From Streptomyces inusitatus (GTDB lineage Bacteria > Actinomycetota > Actinomycetes > Streptomycetales > Streptomycetaceae), in contig NZ_BMWG01000021.1 of NCBI RefSeq assembly GCF_014651115.1, positions 89,957 through 153,956 of the forward strand: a stretch of 64,000 nucleotides of DNA. The letters are read 5' to 3'. How positions within the stretch are numbered: the stretch's first letter is position 1; every line of letters starts with the position of its first letter. A program made the position numbers and the translations under genes. The notes beneath the pieces are model-generated. The model was not told the DNA's origin. It was given only the letters and a program-made list of their open reading frames with translations, and did no database searches. Positions 8,967 to 16,686 of the stretch are shown in pieces.

Positions 8967-9398
8967 CCCGGCTCCACCCGCCCTCCCCGCGGCCCCCTGC
9001 GCGGCCCCTTCACACCCCCTTCACGGCCCCCGGCGGCCCGCCCCGCCGGGGCCCGTCGGCGCGCCCCCGCGCCACCCCCGTACCGACCCCCCGGTGAACG
9101 CTCAGCGGACGCTCAAATCCGGATAACGATCACATCACCGCACCCGAACGCTTTGTCGTGTCGGGGGACATATGTCCGTCTCTGGCGGTGGTCTGCGTCA
9201 CACTCTTCCTCAATGATCTCCGTGTCGACCGTGATAAATCTTCACGACCGCCAGGGGCGCCACCCATGCCCCTGGGGGCGCTTGAGCCGGCGGATCGCCG
9301 GTAGCACTCCATCCGTATCCGGGGGGATCAGGACCTGATCCGCGTCCGCGCGCCAATGGCGGCGGGAGCGGATCCGCATGGAGAAAGGGCGCACCAAC
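8967..9398. other. intergenic region before the amino acid permease
   Basis: The first 130 bases are C-rich and unremarkable. A perfect 12-base palindrome (GGACATATGTCC, 9166-9177) lies in the likely promoter region. Further on, CCAGGGGC (9251-9258) and GCCCCTGG (9268-9275) form an 8-bp hairpin inside the leader. Neither was matched to a known riboswitch or regulator. Confidence 0.4.
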
Positions 9399-10877
9399 AT
9401 GACCTCAGTGCAGGTCGGCAAAGATGACGGGCACGACGGCAAGGGTGTCGCGGGGCTCACCGGCACCGCCACCGCCACCGCCGCGGAGACCGCGGGCGGA
9501 CCGGGCGCGGACCAGGGCTACCACCGCAGCCTGGGCGCCCGCCAGATACAGATGATCGCGATCGGCGGAGCGATCGGCACCGGTCTCTTCCTCGGCGCGG
9601 GCAAGGGCATCTCCAAGGCCGGACCCAGCCTCATCCTGGCCTACGCCATCGCCGGCGTGGTCATCTTCTTCATCATGCGCGCCCTCGGCGAACTGCTGAT
9701 GTACCGCCCGGTCGCGGGCTCCTTCTCCGAGTACGCACGCGAGTTCATCAGCCCCTTCGCGGGCTACGCCACCGGCTGGACCTACTGGCTCTTCTGGGTC
9801 GTCACCGGAATGACCGAGGTCACCGCCGCGGCCAGCTATATGACGTACTGGTTCGACGTCCCCCAGTGGATCTCCGCACTGGTCTTCACGATCATCCTCT
9901 ACGGCGCGAACCTGATCTCCGTGAAGCTCTTCGGCGAGCTGGAGTTCTGGTTCTCCATGGTCAAGGTCACCGCCATCATCGGCATGATCCTGATCTGCCT
10001 CGGCATCCTCACCCTCGGCTTCTCCGACGCGGGCGACACCGCGTCCGTCTCCCTCCTCTGGGACGACGGCGGCTTCTTCCCCAAGGGCATCGGCGGCACG
10101 CTGATGACCCTCCAGATCGTGATGTTCGCCTTCCTCGCGGTCGAACTGGTCGGCGTCACCGCGGGCGAGTCCAAGGACCCCGAGAAGACCCTCCCCAAGG
10201 CCATCAACACCGTGCCGTGGCGCATCGCCGTCTTCTACATCGGCGCGCTGATCATGATCCTGTCGGTGGTCTCCTGGACCAACTTCAAGCCCGGCGTCTC
10301 CCCCTTCGTCGCCGCCTTCGACGAGATGGGCCTCCAGACCGGCGCGGCCATCGTGAACTTCGTCGTCCTCACCGCCGCCCTCTCCTCCTGCAACTCCGGC
10401 ATGTACTCCACCGGCCGGATGCTGCGCGACCTCGCGCTCAACAGCCAGGGCCCGAAGTTCTTCACCCGGCTCACCAAGAACGGCACCCCGCTGATCGGCA
10501 CCACCTTCTCCGCGGGCCTGATGATGATCGGCGTCTGGATCAACTACCAGTGGCCCGGCGAGGCCTTCAACAAGATCGTCTCCTTCGCCACCATCTCCGG
10601 CATGTGGGCCTGGATCATGATCCTGGTCAGCCAGATCCGCTACCGCGCCAAGGCCGACCGCGGCGAACTCCCGCAGTCCACCTTCAAGGCCCCCGGCGCG
10701 CCCTACACCAGCTGGTTCGCGCTCGCCTTCATCGGCATGGTCATCGTGCTCATGGGCATCGACAAGGACGCCAGGATCTCCCTCTACGTCGCCCCGTTCT
10801 GGGCGCTGATCCTCGGCGTGTCCTATCTGCTCCTCAAGCGCCGCAACCCCCAGGGCGCGGCCTTCCTCAAGCGCTGA
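9399..10877 (+). CDS. APC family amino acid permease (GABA / D-Ala-D-Ser-Gly type)
   Basis: A 492-residue transporter with about 12 membrane helices and a 45-residue hydrophilic N-terminal tail. The first helix has the APC signature IAIGGAIGTGLFLGAGKGI; FLAVELVGVTAGESKDPEKTLPKAIN is the conserved helix 6-7 loop. Overall it resembles the AAT subgroup that includes gamma-aminobutyrate permease and CycA. Substrate cannot be fixed from sequence. An ATG at 9378 is also possible; the ATG at 9399 with GAAAGGG upstream is preferred. A 21-bp terminator follows. It sits between DUF2017 and mec, interrupting an otherwise conserved gene block. Confidence 0.88.
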   Translation: MTSVQVGKDDGHDGKGVAGLTGTATATAAETAGGPGADQGYHRSLGARQIQMIAIGGAIGTGLFLGAGKGISKAGPSLILAYAIAGVVIFFIMRALGELLMYRPVAGSFSEYAREFISPFAGYATGWTYWLFWVVTGMTEVTAAASYMTYWFDVPQWISALVFTIILYGANLISVKLFGELEFWFSMVKVTAIIGMILICLGILTLGFSDAGDTASVSLLWDDGGFFPKGIGGTLMTLQIVMFAFLAVELVGVTAGESKDPEKTLPKAINTVPWRIAVFYIGALIMILSVVSWTNFKPGVSPFVAAFDEMGLQTGAAIVNFVVLTAALSSCNSGMYSTGRMLRDLALNSQGPKFFTRLTKNGTPLIGTTFSAGLMMIGVWINYQWPGEAFNKIVSFATISGMWAWIMILVSQIRYRAKADRGELPQSTFKAPGAPYTSWFALAFIGMVIVLMGIDKDARISLYVAPFWALILGVSYLLLKRRNPQGAAFLKR

Positions 10878-10902
10878 CCGCCGCCCCGCCGGCGGCGGCG
10901 AA

Positions 10903-10948
10903 CGAACGGGCGGGCCCGTACCGACAGCGGTACGGGCCCGCCCGTTCG
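10903..10948 (+). terminator. 21-bp perfect hairpin terminator
   Basis: Arms CGAACGGGCGGGCCCGTACCG and its exact complement separated by ACAG. It separates the permease from mec, whose ATG is 23 bases further on, so mec must have its own very short promoter region or depend on read-through. Confidence 0.85.
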
Positions 10949-10971
10949 CCCGTCTGCTTATCCTGATCGCC

Positions 10972-11394
10972 ATGCTGACCCTGACCCAGGCTCTCTTCGA
11001 CCAGATCGTGGCGCACGCCCGCGCCGACCACCCCGACGAGGCGTGCGGCGTGGTCGCCGGCCCCGAGGACAGCGGCCGCCCCGAGCGCTTCATCCCCATG
11101 CTGAACGCCGCCCGCTCGCCCACGTTCTACGAGTTCGACTCCGCGGATCTGCTCAAGCTCTACCGTGAGATGGACGACAACGACGAAGTGCCGGTGATCA
11201 TCTACCACTCGCACACCGCCACCGAGGCATACCCCTCGCGAACGGACATCTCCTACGCGAACGAACCCGCCGCGCACTACGTACTGGTCTCCACCGCCGA
11301 CACCGACGCCGCCGGACCCTTCCAATTCCGCTCCTTCCGCATCGTGGACGGCGAGATCACCGAAGAAGACATCAAGGTCGTGGATGCATACTGA
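10972..11394 (+). CDS. mec: JAMM metalloprotease Mec (CysO-cysteine peptidase)
   Basis: A 140-residue JAB/Mov34 (JAMM) zinc peptidase. The motif is complete: E23, H79-S80-H81, S89 and D92 (YHSHTATEAYPSRTD). In M. tuberculosis, Mec (Rv1334) releases cysteine from CysO-cysteine made by CysM. Here mec is on the same strand as cysO and cysM but separated from them by 3.4 kb holding a B12 riboswitch and transporter. The CysO of this strain ends Gly-Gly-Met-Tyr, so a JAMM peptidase may also be needed to expose Gly-Gly before thiocarboxylation, as QbsD does for QbsE; that is inference. Confidence 0.88.
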   Translation: MLTLTQALFDQIVAHARADHPDEACGVVAGPEDSGRPERFIPMLNAARSPTFYEFDSADLLKLYREMDDNDEVPVIIYHSHTATEAYPSRTDISYANEPAAHYVLVSTADTDAAGPFQFRSFRIVDGEITEEDIKVVDAY

Positions 11395-11424
11395 GCGCTG
11401 ACCGAGTTCCGACTCGACATGTCT

Positions 11425-11548
11425 GAAAACGGGCGGCAGGACCCAGGAAGCCGGTGCGAATCCGGCGCGGTCCCGCCACTGTGACCAAGCCCCCCGGCTT
11501 GGCAGCCAGGAACTGACCTGCCGCCCTTCTCCCAACACCAAGGGGACG
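11425..11548 (+). ncRNA. cobalamin riboswitch
   Basis: The leader of the transporter operon carries the conserved core of the AdoCbl riboswitch: GGAAGCCGGTGCGAATCC, then GCCACTGTGACC (11475-11486), then the B12 box AGCCAGGAACTGACCTGCC (11504-11522). The ribosome-binding site GAGGAGG at 11561-11567 lies just downstream, so control by sequestering the start region is plausible. The riboswitch predicts that the operon imports cobalamin or a precursor and is shut off when it is plentiful. Borders are approximate. Confidence 0.93.
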
Positions 11549-11579
11549 TGGAAATCCCCGGAGGAGGCCGTACCCCGTC

Positions 11580-12584
11580 ATGTCCGCACACCGCTCCGCA
11601 CACCGCTCCGCACACCGCTCCACCCGCGCGCTCATAGCCGCCGCCCTGCTGCTCCCGCTCGCCGCCTGCGCCGCCGACACGGAGAAGAAGCCCGCCGACA
11701 CCAAGGCCGCCGACACCGGCGGAGCCTTCCCCTACACCGTCGACAACTGCGGTGTGAAGACGACGTACCAGAAGGCCCCCGAACGGGCCGTCACCATGAA
11801 CCAGCACGTCACCGAGATCATGCTCGAACTCGGCCTGGAGAAGTCCCTCACCGGCACCGCCTACCTCGACGACCAGGTCCTGCCGCGCCACCGGAAGACG
11901 TACGACGCCATCCCCGTACTCGCCAAGGAGTACCCCTCCAAGGAGAAGCTCCTCGCCGCCAACCCCGACTTCGTCTACGGCGGATACGCCAGCGCCTTCG
12001 ACGCCAAGGACGGCCGCACCCGCGACGAGCTGAAGAAGTCCGGCATCGACTCCCGGCTCAACATCGAATACTGCGCCAAGGGCAGGACCACCCTCGACGA
12101 GGTCTACCGCGAGATCGACGAGATCGGCCGCACCTTCGGCGCCGGCGACCGCGCCCAGAAGTGGATCACCGAGGCGCGCGCCACCGTCAAGAAGACCGAG
12201 GAGCGGTTCAAGGGCCGCGAGCCCAAGCCCGTCTTCGTCTACGACAGCGGCGACAAGACCGCCCAGACCGTCGGCGGCACCGGCATCGGCAACGAACTGA
12301 TCACCCGGGCCGGCGGCCGCAATGTCTTCGCGGGCATCGGCAAGGCCTTCGGCGACGCCACCTGGGAGCAGGTCGTCGCCGGCAAGCCGGAGATCATCGT
12401 CATCCTCGACTACGGCGCCACCACCGTCGAACAGAAGAAGAAGCGCCTGCTGGACGACCCGGTGCTCCGCGACGTCCCCGCCGTCAAGAACAAGAAGTTC
12501 GCCGTACTCCCGCTCTCCGACGCGGTCCTCGGAGTACGCGCACCCGAAGCCATCACCAAGCTGGCCTCGCAGTTCTCCGAGTGA
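11580..12584 (+). CDS. btuF: cobalamin-type ABC transporter substrate-binding lipoprotein
   Basis: A 334-residue lipoprotein. A basic N-terminus with the four-residue unit SAHR repeated is followed by a hydrophobic stretch and the lipobox LAAC, with the lipidated Cys at residue 30. The mature part is a class III (FecB/BtuF-type) binding protein: AVTMNQHVTEIMLELGL, a long bridging helix, GGRNVFAG and IIVILDYGA. The preceding cobalamin riboswitch makes B12 the likely ligand rather than a siderophore. The permease gene starts within 12 bases of the stop, and the ATPase gene overlaps the permease. Confidence 0.85.
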   Translation: MSAHRSAHRSAHRSTRALIAAALLLPLAACAADTEKKPADTKAADTGGAFPYTVDNCGVKTTYQKAPERAVTMNQHVTEIMLELGLEKSLTGTAYLDDQVLPRHRKTYDAIPVLAKEYPSKEKLLAANPDFVYGGYASAFDAKDGRTRDELKKSGIDSRLNIEYCAKGRTTLDEVYREIDEIGRTFGAGDRAQKWITEARATVKKTEERFKGREPKPVFVYDSGDKTAQTVGGTGIGNELITRAGGRNVFAGIGKAFGDATWEQVVAGKPEIIVILDYGATTVEQKKKRLLDDPVLRDVPAVKNKKFAVLPLSDAVLGVRAPEAITKLASQFSE

Positions 12585-12595
12585 GGCCCGCCGCT

Positions 12596-13750
12596 GTGAA
12601 GCCCGCCACCCAGCCGACCCCCGCGCCCGGCACGGAACCCGCCTCCGTGCCCGGCACGGAACCCGCCTCCGTGCCCGGCACGGAACCCGCCCCCGTGCCC
12701 GCCCGCCGGACCGGAGCCCGCCCCTCCACCGCAGCCGCCTCCCGGCTGCGGTACGGGGCCGTCCTCACCGCCCTCACGGCGGCCCTCGCCCTCGCGGTGG
12801 TCGCGGGCCTCAGCCTCGGCTCCGTACGCATCCCGCCGGGACAGGTGATCGACGCGCTCCTCCCCGGCGCGGCACCCAGCCCGTTCCGCACCATCGTCAT
12901 GGACGTACGACTGCCCCGCGTCCTGCTCGGCGTCCTCGTCGGCGCGGGGCTCGCCGTCTGCGGCACCGTCCTCCAGGCCCTGGTGCGCAACCGGCTCGCC
13001 GACCCCTTCCTCCTCGGGATCTCCTCCGGAGCCTCCACCGGAGCCGTCGTCGTCCTCACCCTCGGCATCGGCGCCACCACCGCCGTCGCCATGCCCATCG
13101 GCGCGTTCGCCGGAGCGCTCGCCGCGACCGTCCTCGTCTACGGACTGGCCCGCCGCGGCGGCTCCATGACCGGCACCCGGCTCGTCCTCGCGGGGGTGAC
13201 CGTCTCGTACATCCTCACCGCCCTCACCACCCTCGTCCTCGTCTCCTCCGCCCGACCCGAACACTTCCGCGAAGCGCTCTACTGGTCACTCGGCGGCCTC
13301 GGCAGCGCCCGCTGGGACGCCCTCTGGATCCCCGGCCTCGTCCTCGCCGCCGCCCTGCCCCTGCTCCTCGCCCTCGCCCGCCCCCTCGACCTGCTGCTCG
13401 TCGGAGAAGAAGGAGCCACCGTCCTCGGACTCGACGTCTCCCGCTTCCGGGCCGCCGTCTTCATCCTCGTCTCCCTGGTCACCGCCGTCCTGGTCTCCGC
13501 CAGCGGCGCCGTCGGCTTCATCGGACTGATGGTCCCCCACGCCGCCCGGCTCCTCGTCGGCGCGACCCACCGCGCCCTCCTGCCGGTCTCCGCCCTCGGC
13601 GGCGCCCTCGCCCTCGTCGTCGCCGACCTCGCCGCCCGCACCGTCGCCTCACCGCAGGACATCCCCGTCGGAGTGCTCACCGCCCTCATCGGCGGCCCGC
13701 TCTTCCTCTGGCTGATGCGCTCCCGCAACGCACAAGGAGCCGTCCTGTGA
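12596..13750 (+). CDS. btuC: FecCD-family ABC permease (cobalamin uptake)
   Basis: A 384-residue permease with about 10 membrane helices. Family motifs are VRLPRVLLGVLVGAGLAVCGTVLQAL, NRLADPFLLGISSGAS and GLMVPHAARLLVG. The N-terminal 50 residues are unusual: three copies of an 8-residue unit (VPGTEPAS), encoded by an almost perfect 24-base tandem repeat, then a Pro/Arg-rich stretch before the first helix. GTG 12596 has TGAGG nine bases upstream; GTG 12581 overlaps the btuF stop and is the alternative. The stop overlaps the ATPase start (GTGA). Confidence 0.87.
   Translation: MKPATQPTPAPGTEPASVPGTEPASVPGTEPAPVPARRTGARPSTAAASRLRYGAVLTALTAALALAVVAGLSLGSVRIPPGQVIDALLPGAAPSPFRTIVMDVRLPRVLLGVLVGAGLAVCGTVLQALVRNRLADPFLLGISSGASTGAVVVLTLGIGATTAVAMPIGAFAGALAATVLVYGLARRGGSMTGTRLVLAGVTVSYILTALTTLVLVSSARPEHFREALYWSLGGLGSARWDALWIPGLVLAAALPLLLALARPLDLLLVGEEGATVLGLDVSRFRAAVFILVSLVTAVLVSASGAVGFIGLMVPHAARLLVGATHRALLPVSALGGALALVVADLAARTVASPQDIPVGVLTALIGGPLFLWLMRSRNAQGAVL
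12628..12700 (+). repeat. 24-base tandem repeat, three copies, in the btuC N-terminal extension
   Basis: The unit CCCGGCACGGAACCCGCCTC plus CGTG occurs three times in a row, the last copy with one or two changes. It keeps frame and encodes VPGTEPAS. The copy number is likely to vary between strains. Confidence 0.8.
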
Positions 13751-14520
13751 CCGCCTCCCTCACCCTCACCGGAATCACCTACGAGACCGACGGCCGCACC
13801 CTCCTGCACGGCATCGCCCTCGACGCCCGCCCGGGCGAGACCGTCGGCCTCGTCGGCCCCAACGGCAGCGGCAAGACCACCCTGCTGCGCTGCGTCTACG
13901 GCACACTCCGCCCCAGCGCCGGAAGCATTCACCTCGACGGCGACGAACTCACCGCACTCGGACCCAAGGCCCGCGCCCGGCGCGTGGCCAGCGTCCCCCA
14001 GGACAGCCCCGGCGAATTCGAACTGACCGTCCGCGAGATCGTCGCCATGGGACGCGCCCCGCACAAACGCTTCTGGGAACAGGACACCGCGAACGACGCC
14101 TCCGTCGTCGACGACGCCCTCCACCGGCTCCGCATCACCGACCTCGCCGACCGAGCCTTCCCCTCCCTCTCCGGCGGCGAACGCCAGCGCGCCCTCGTCG
14201 CCCGCGCCCTGGTCCAACGGCCCGCGCTGCTCGTCCTCGACGAACCCACCAACCATCTCGACATCCGCTACCAACTGGAGATCCTCGGCCTGATCCGCAC
14301 CCTCGGCACCACCAGCCTGCTGGCCCTCCACGACCTCAACCTCGCCGCCTACTACTGCGACCGGATCCATGTCCTCAAGGCCGGACGGCTCGTCGCATCC
14401 GGCACGCCCCACGAGGTCCTGACCCCCGAACTGCTCGCCGAGGTCTACCGCGTCAAGGCCGAGATCGCGGTCCATCCGACCACCGGAGCCCCCACGATCA
14501 CCTATCTCCCGCCCGCATAG
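13747..14520 (+). CDS. btuD: ABC transporter ATPase (cobalamin uptake)
   Basis: A 257-residue ATPase with Walker A GPNGSGKTT, Q-loop SVPQDSPGEF, signature LSGGERQRALVARAL, Walker B LLVLDEPTNHLD and switch His in LLALHDLNLAAYYCD. This is the FepC/BtuD-like subgroup. It overlaps btuC by four bases (GTGA) and is the last gene of the riboswitch-controlled operon. No clear terminator was seen before the next promoter. Confidence 0.9.
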   Translation: MTASLTLTGITYETDGRTLLHGIALDARPGETVGLVGPNGSGKTTLLRCVYGTLRPSAGSIHLDGDELTALGPKARARRVASVPQDSPGEFELTVREIVAMGRAPHKRFWEQDTANDASVVDDALHRLRITDLADRAFPSLSGGERQRALVARALVQRPALLVLDEPTNHLDIRYQLEILGLIRTLGTTSLLALHDLNLAAYYCDRIHVLKAGRLVASGTPHEVLTPELLAEVYRVKAEIAVHPTTGAPTITYLPPA

Positions 14521-14577
14521 TGAACGGTTTCCGTCCGGCATCCGAGATCACATTCCGGATCCCGGACCGGGAATCGA

Positions 14578-14590
14578 TACGATGACCGCA
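14578..14590 (+). promoter_or_regulatory. probable -10 element placing a leaderless start at 14590
   Basis: TACGAT at 14578-14583 fits the actinobacterial TANNNT -10 consensus. Seven bases downstream is the A of an ATG at 14590, the spacing expected if transcription begins on the start codon itself. No convincing -35 hexamer was seen. Confidence 0.5.
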
Positions 14591-14694
14591 TGGTTCTCCA
14601 CGACATGAGCGACAAGGCGCGAGGCGGCTCAGTGCTGCTCGTCGCACGGCTCCATGTCGACCTGTGCCGCGTCGCCGGCGCGATGTGTCCCTGA
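14590..14694 (+). CDS. putative leaderless cysteine-responsive leader peptide upstream of cysO-cysM
   Basis: A 34-codon ORF ending RLHVDLCRVAGAMCP. The HVDLCRVA(G/S)AMC ending is a recurring pattern of short actinomycete ORFs called putative leader peptides and found before sulfur-metabolism genes. Mycobacterial short ORFs with Cys codons, often leaderless, act as cysteine-responsive attenuators (Canestrari and colleagues 2020). Here the ORF has Cys codons near its end, lies 102 bases before cysO, and its ATG lies where a TANNNT promoter would start a leaderless transcript. Alternative in-frame starts are ATG 14605 and GTG 14632. Ribosome stalling at the Cys codons when cysteine is scarce is the inferred switch. 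Confidence 0.65.
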   Translation: MVLHDMSDKARGGSVLLVARLHVDLCRVAGAMCP

Positions 14695-14796
14695 GCACCG
14701 AAAGCCCCACCGCTTTCCGGCCACCGAGCCTCTCGACCGCCGTTCCCCAGCTCTTCCGCTCTCGCCCTACCGTCCTGACGACTGGAGCCCCACGCC

Positions 14797-15075
14797 ATGG
14801 CCATCGACGTCCGCATCCCCACCATCCTGCGCACCTACACCGACGGCGCGAAGGCCGTACCCGGCAGCGGCGACACCCTCGCCGACCTCTTCACCGACCT
14901 GGAGACCCGCCACAGCGGCATCCAGGAGCGCATCGTGGAGGAGGGCCAGCTCCGCCGCTTCATCAACGTCTACCTCAACGACGAGGACGTCCGCTTCCTG
15001 GACGGCATCACCACCAAGCTCTCCGACGGCGACGTCGTCACCATCCTCCCGGCGGTCGCCGGCGGCATGTACTGA
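14797..15075 (+). CDS. cysO: sulfur-carrier protein CysO (MoaD/ThiS-like)
   Basis: A 92-residue ubiquitin-fold protein that carries sulfur as a C-terminal thiocarboxylate for cysteine synthesis by CysM. Family features are IPTILRTYTDG at the start, INVYLNDEDVRFLDG in the middle and LSDGDVVTILPAVAGGMY at the end. Active MoaD/ThiS proteins end in Gly-Gly; here two extra residues (Met-Tyr) follow, so C-terminal trimming is required, possibly by Mec. It overlaps cysM (TGATG) and follows the Cys leader ORF. Confidence 0.92.
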   Translation: MAIDVRIPTILRTYTDGAKAVPGSGDTLADLFTDLETRHSGIQERIVEEGQLRRFINVYLNDEDVRFLDGITTKLSDGDVVTILPAVAGGMY

Positions 15076-16025
15076 TGCGTTACGACTCCCCGCTCGCCGC
15101 GGTCGGCAACACCCCGCTGGTCCGCCTCCCCCGGCTCTCCCCCTCGGACGACGTCCGCATCTGGGCCAAGCTGGAGGACCGCAACCCGACCGGCTCCATC
15201 AAGGACCGCCCCGCCCTCCACATGGTGGAACAGGCGGAGAAGGACGGCCGCCTCACCCCCGGCTGCACCATCCTGGAGCCGACTTCCGGCAACACCGGCA
15301 TCTCACTGGCGATGGCGGCCAAGCTCAAGGGCTACCGCATCGTCTGCGTGATGCCGGAGAACACCAGCGAGGAGCGCAGGCAGCTGCTGGCCATGTGGGG
15401 CGCGGAGATCATCCCCTCCCCGGCGGCCGGCGGCTCCAACACCGCTGTACGCGTCGCCAAGGAACTCGCCGCCGAGAACCCCTCCTGGGTGATGCTCTAC
15501 CAGTACGGCAACCCCGACAACGCGGGCGCGCACTACGCCACCACCGGCCCGGAGATCCTCACCGACCTCCCCTCCATCACCCACTTCGTCGCCGGCCTCG
15601 GCACCACCGGCACCCTGATGGGCGTGGGCCGCTACCTCCGCGAACACGTCCCCGGCGTCCGCATCGTCGCCGCCGAGCCCCGCTACGACGACCTCGTGTA
15701 CGGGCTCCGCAACCTCGACGAGGGCTTCGTCCCCGAGCTCTACGACCCCTCCATCCTCACCACCCGCTTCTCCGTCGGCTCCGCCGACGCGGTTACCCGC
15801 ACCCGGGAGCTCCTCCAACAGGAGGGGATCTTCGCCGGAGTCTCCACCGGGGCCGCGCTCCACGCCGCGATCGGCGTCGGCCGCAAGGCCCTGGCGGCGG
15901 GCGAGTCCGCCGACATCGTCTTCGTCGTCGCCGACGGCGGCTGGAAATACCTCTCCACCGGCGTCTACACCGCCCCCACCACCGAAGCCGCCATCACCCT
16001 CCTCCAGGGCCAACTCTGGGCCTGA
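15075..16025 (+). CDS. cysM: O-phosphoserine/CysO-dependent cysteine synthase
   Basis: A 316-residue fold-type II PLP enzyme. The Schiff-base lysine is K43 (NPTGSIKDRPA); TSGNTGISLAM is the substrate loop and GLGTTGTLMGVGRYL the phosphate-binding loop. It is most like the CysM of M. tuberculosis (Rv1336), which uses O-phosphoserine and CysO thiocarboxylate. The gene overlap with cysO supports that assignment over a free-sulfide O-acetylserine enzyme. Confidence 0.9.
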   Translation: MRYDSPLAAVGNTPLVRLPRLSPSDDVRIWAKLEDRNPTGSIKDRPALHMVEQAEKDGRLTPGCTILEPTSGNTGISLAMAAKLKGYRIVCVMPENTSEERRQLLAMWGAEIIPSPAAGGSNTAVRVAKELAAENPSWVMLYQYGNPDNAGAHYATTGPEILTDLPSITHFVAGLGTTGTLMGVGRYLREHVPGVRIVAAEPRYDDLVYGLRNLDEGFVPELYDPSILTTRFSVGSADAVTRTRELLQQEGIFAGVSTGAALHAAIGVGRKALAAGESADIVFVVADGGWKYLSTGVYTAPTTEAAITLLQGQLWA

Positions 16026-16686
16026 CCCTTCGGGGCCCCTGGCCCCGCCCAGGAGGGGCCCGCGTAGGGCAGCCGTCCTGCTGATTGACGACCCTGCCCC
16101 AGTGAGGGCCCCTGGGGCACGGGGTCCGTCCTCAATCTCCCCCCCAGGGCTTCGCCTGGGAGGGACCCCAGCGGGGCTTGATTCTGAGGCTCTTGCCAGG
16201 TGCGGGCCCTGGTTGGGGGCCAGCCCCCAAGCCCCCGCGCCTCAAACTCCCCCAGGGCTTCGCCTGGGAGGGACCCCCAGCGAGGCTGGATTTTGAGGCT
16301 CTTGCCCAGCGCGGCGGGGATGGCTCTGACGTGGAGGGGACGCGCAGGGATCGGGGCCGGGACGTAAAGCGGCGCAGCTCGCGCGGAGCGCGGTGAGGAA
16401 AGCAGTCCCGGACCCGAGCCCGGAGCGGACCCGTACCCCAGGCACCGGCCCCCGGCCACGGACCCGGACCCCAGGTATCGACCCGCACCGGGTGTGGACC
16501 TCCCCCGGGGCCCGCCGCAGGCGTGCCCCCCTTTGTGCGCCCTCCGAATCGGTGACAGCGCAGGTGAGTTCGCCCACAACGCCCCACCCCGGAGGAGCGG
16601 CACCTCGTTTTGCGCTTTACGCTCAACGGACCGCACACCCAGACCCACCCCCAGCCCTCCTCCCCGTCCACGGAGGTCCAAGCTTC
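16026..16686. other. 660-base intergenic region with repeated elements
   Basis: No gene is supported. The left half holds two copies of an intergenic repeat (listed separately). The right half (16310-16686) is GC-rich with an accACGGACCC-like repetitive stretch, and probably holds the promoter of the MBL-fold gene. No strong promoter was identified. Confidence 0.5.
16136..16306. repeat. two copies of a ~60-base intergenic repeat with a CCCAGG hairpin
   Basis: Copy 1 is about 16136-16198 and copy 2 about 16247-16306. Both contain CCCAGGGCTTCGCCTGGG (a 6-bp stem with GCTTCG loop), then AGGGACCCC-AGCG-GGCT and TTGAGGCTCTTGCC. They differ at a few positions and are separated by about 48 bases. 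Copies of such dispersed intergenic repeats are common in Streptomyces chromosomes. Confidence 0.75.

Noticed and set aside
9405..11123. 572-codon antisense frame over the amino acid permease
   Set aside because: Acidic Asp/Glu/His-rich shadow of the real gene, no ribosome-binding site or domain.
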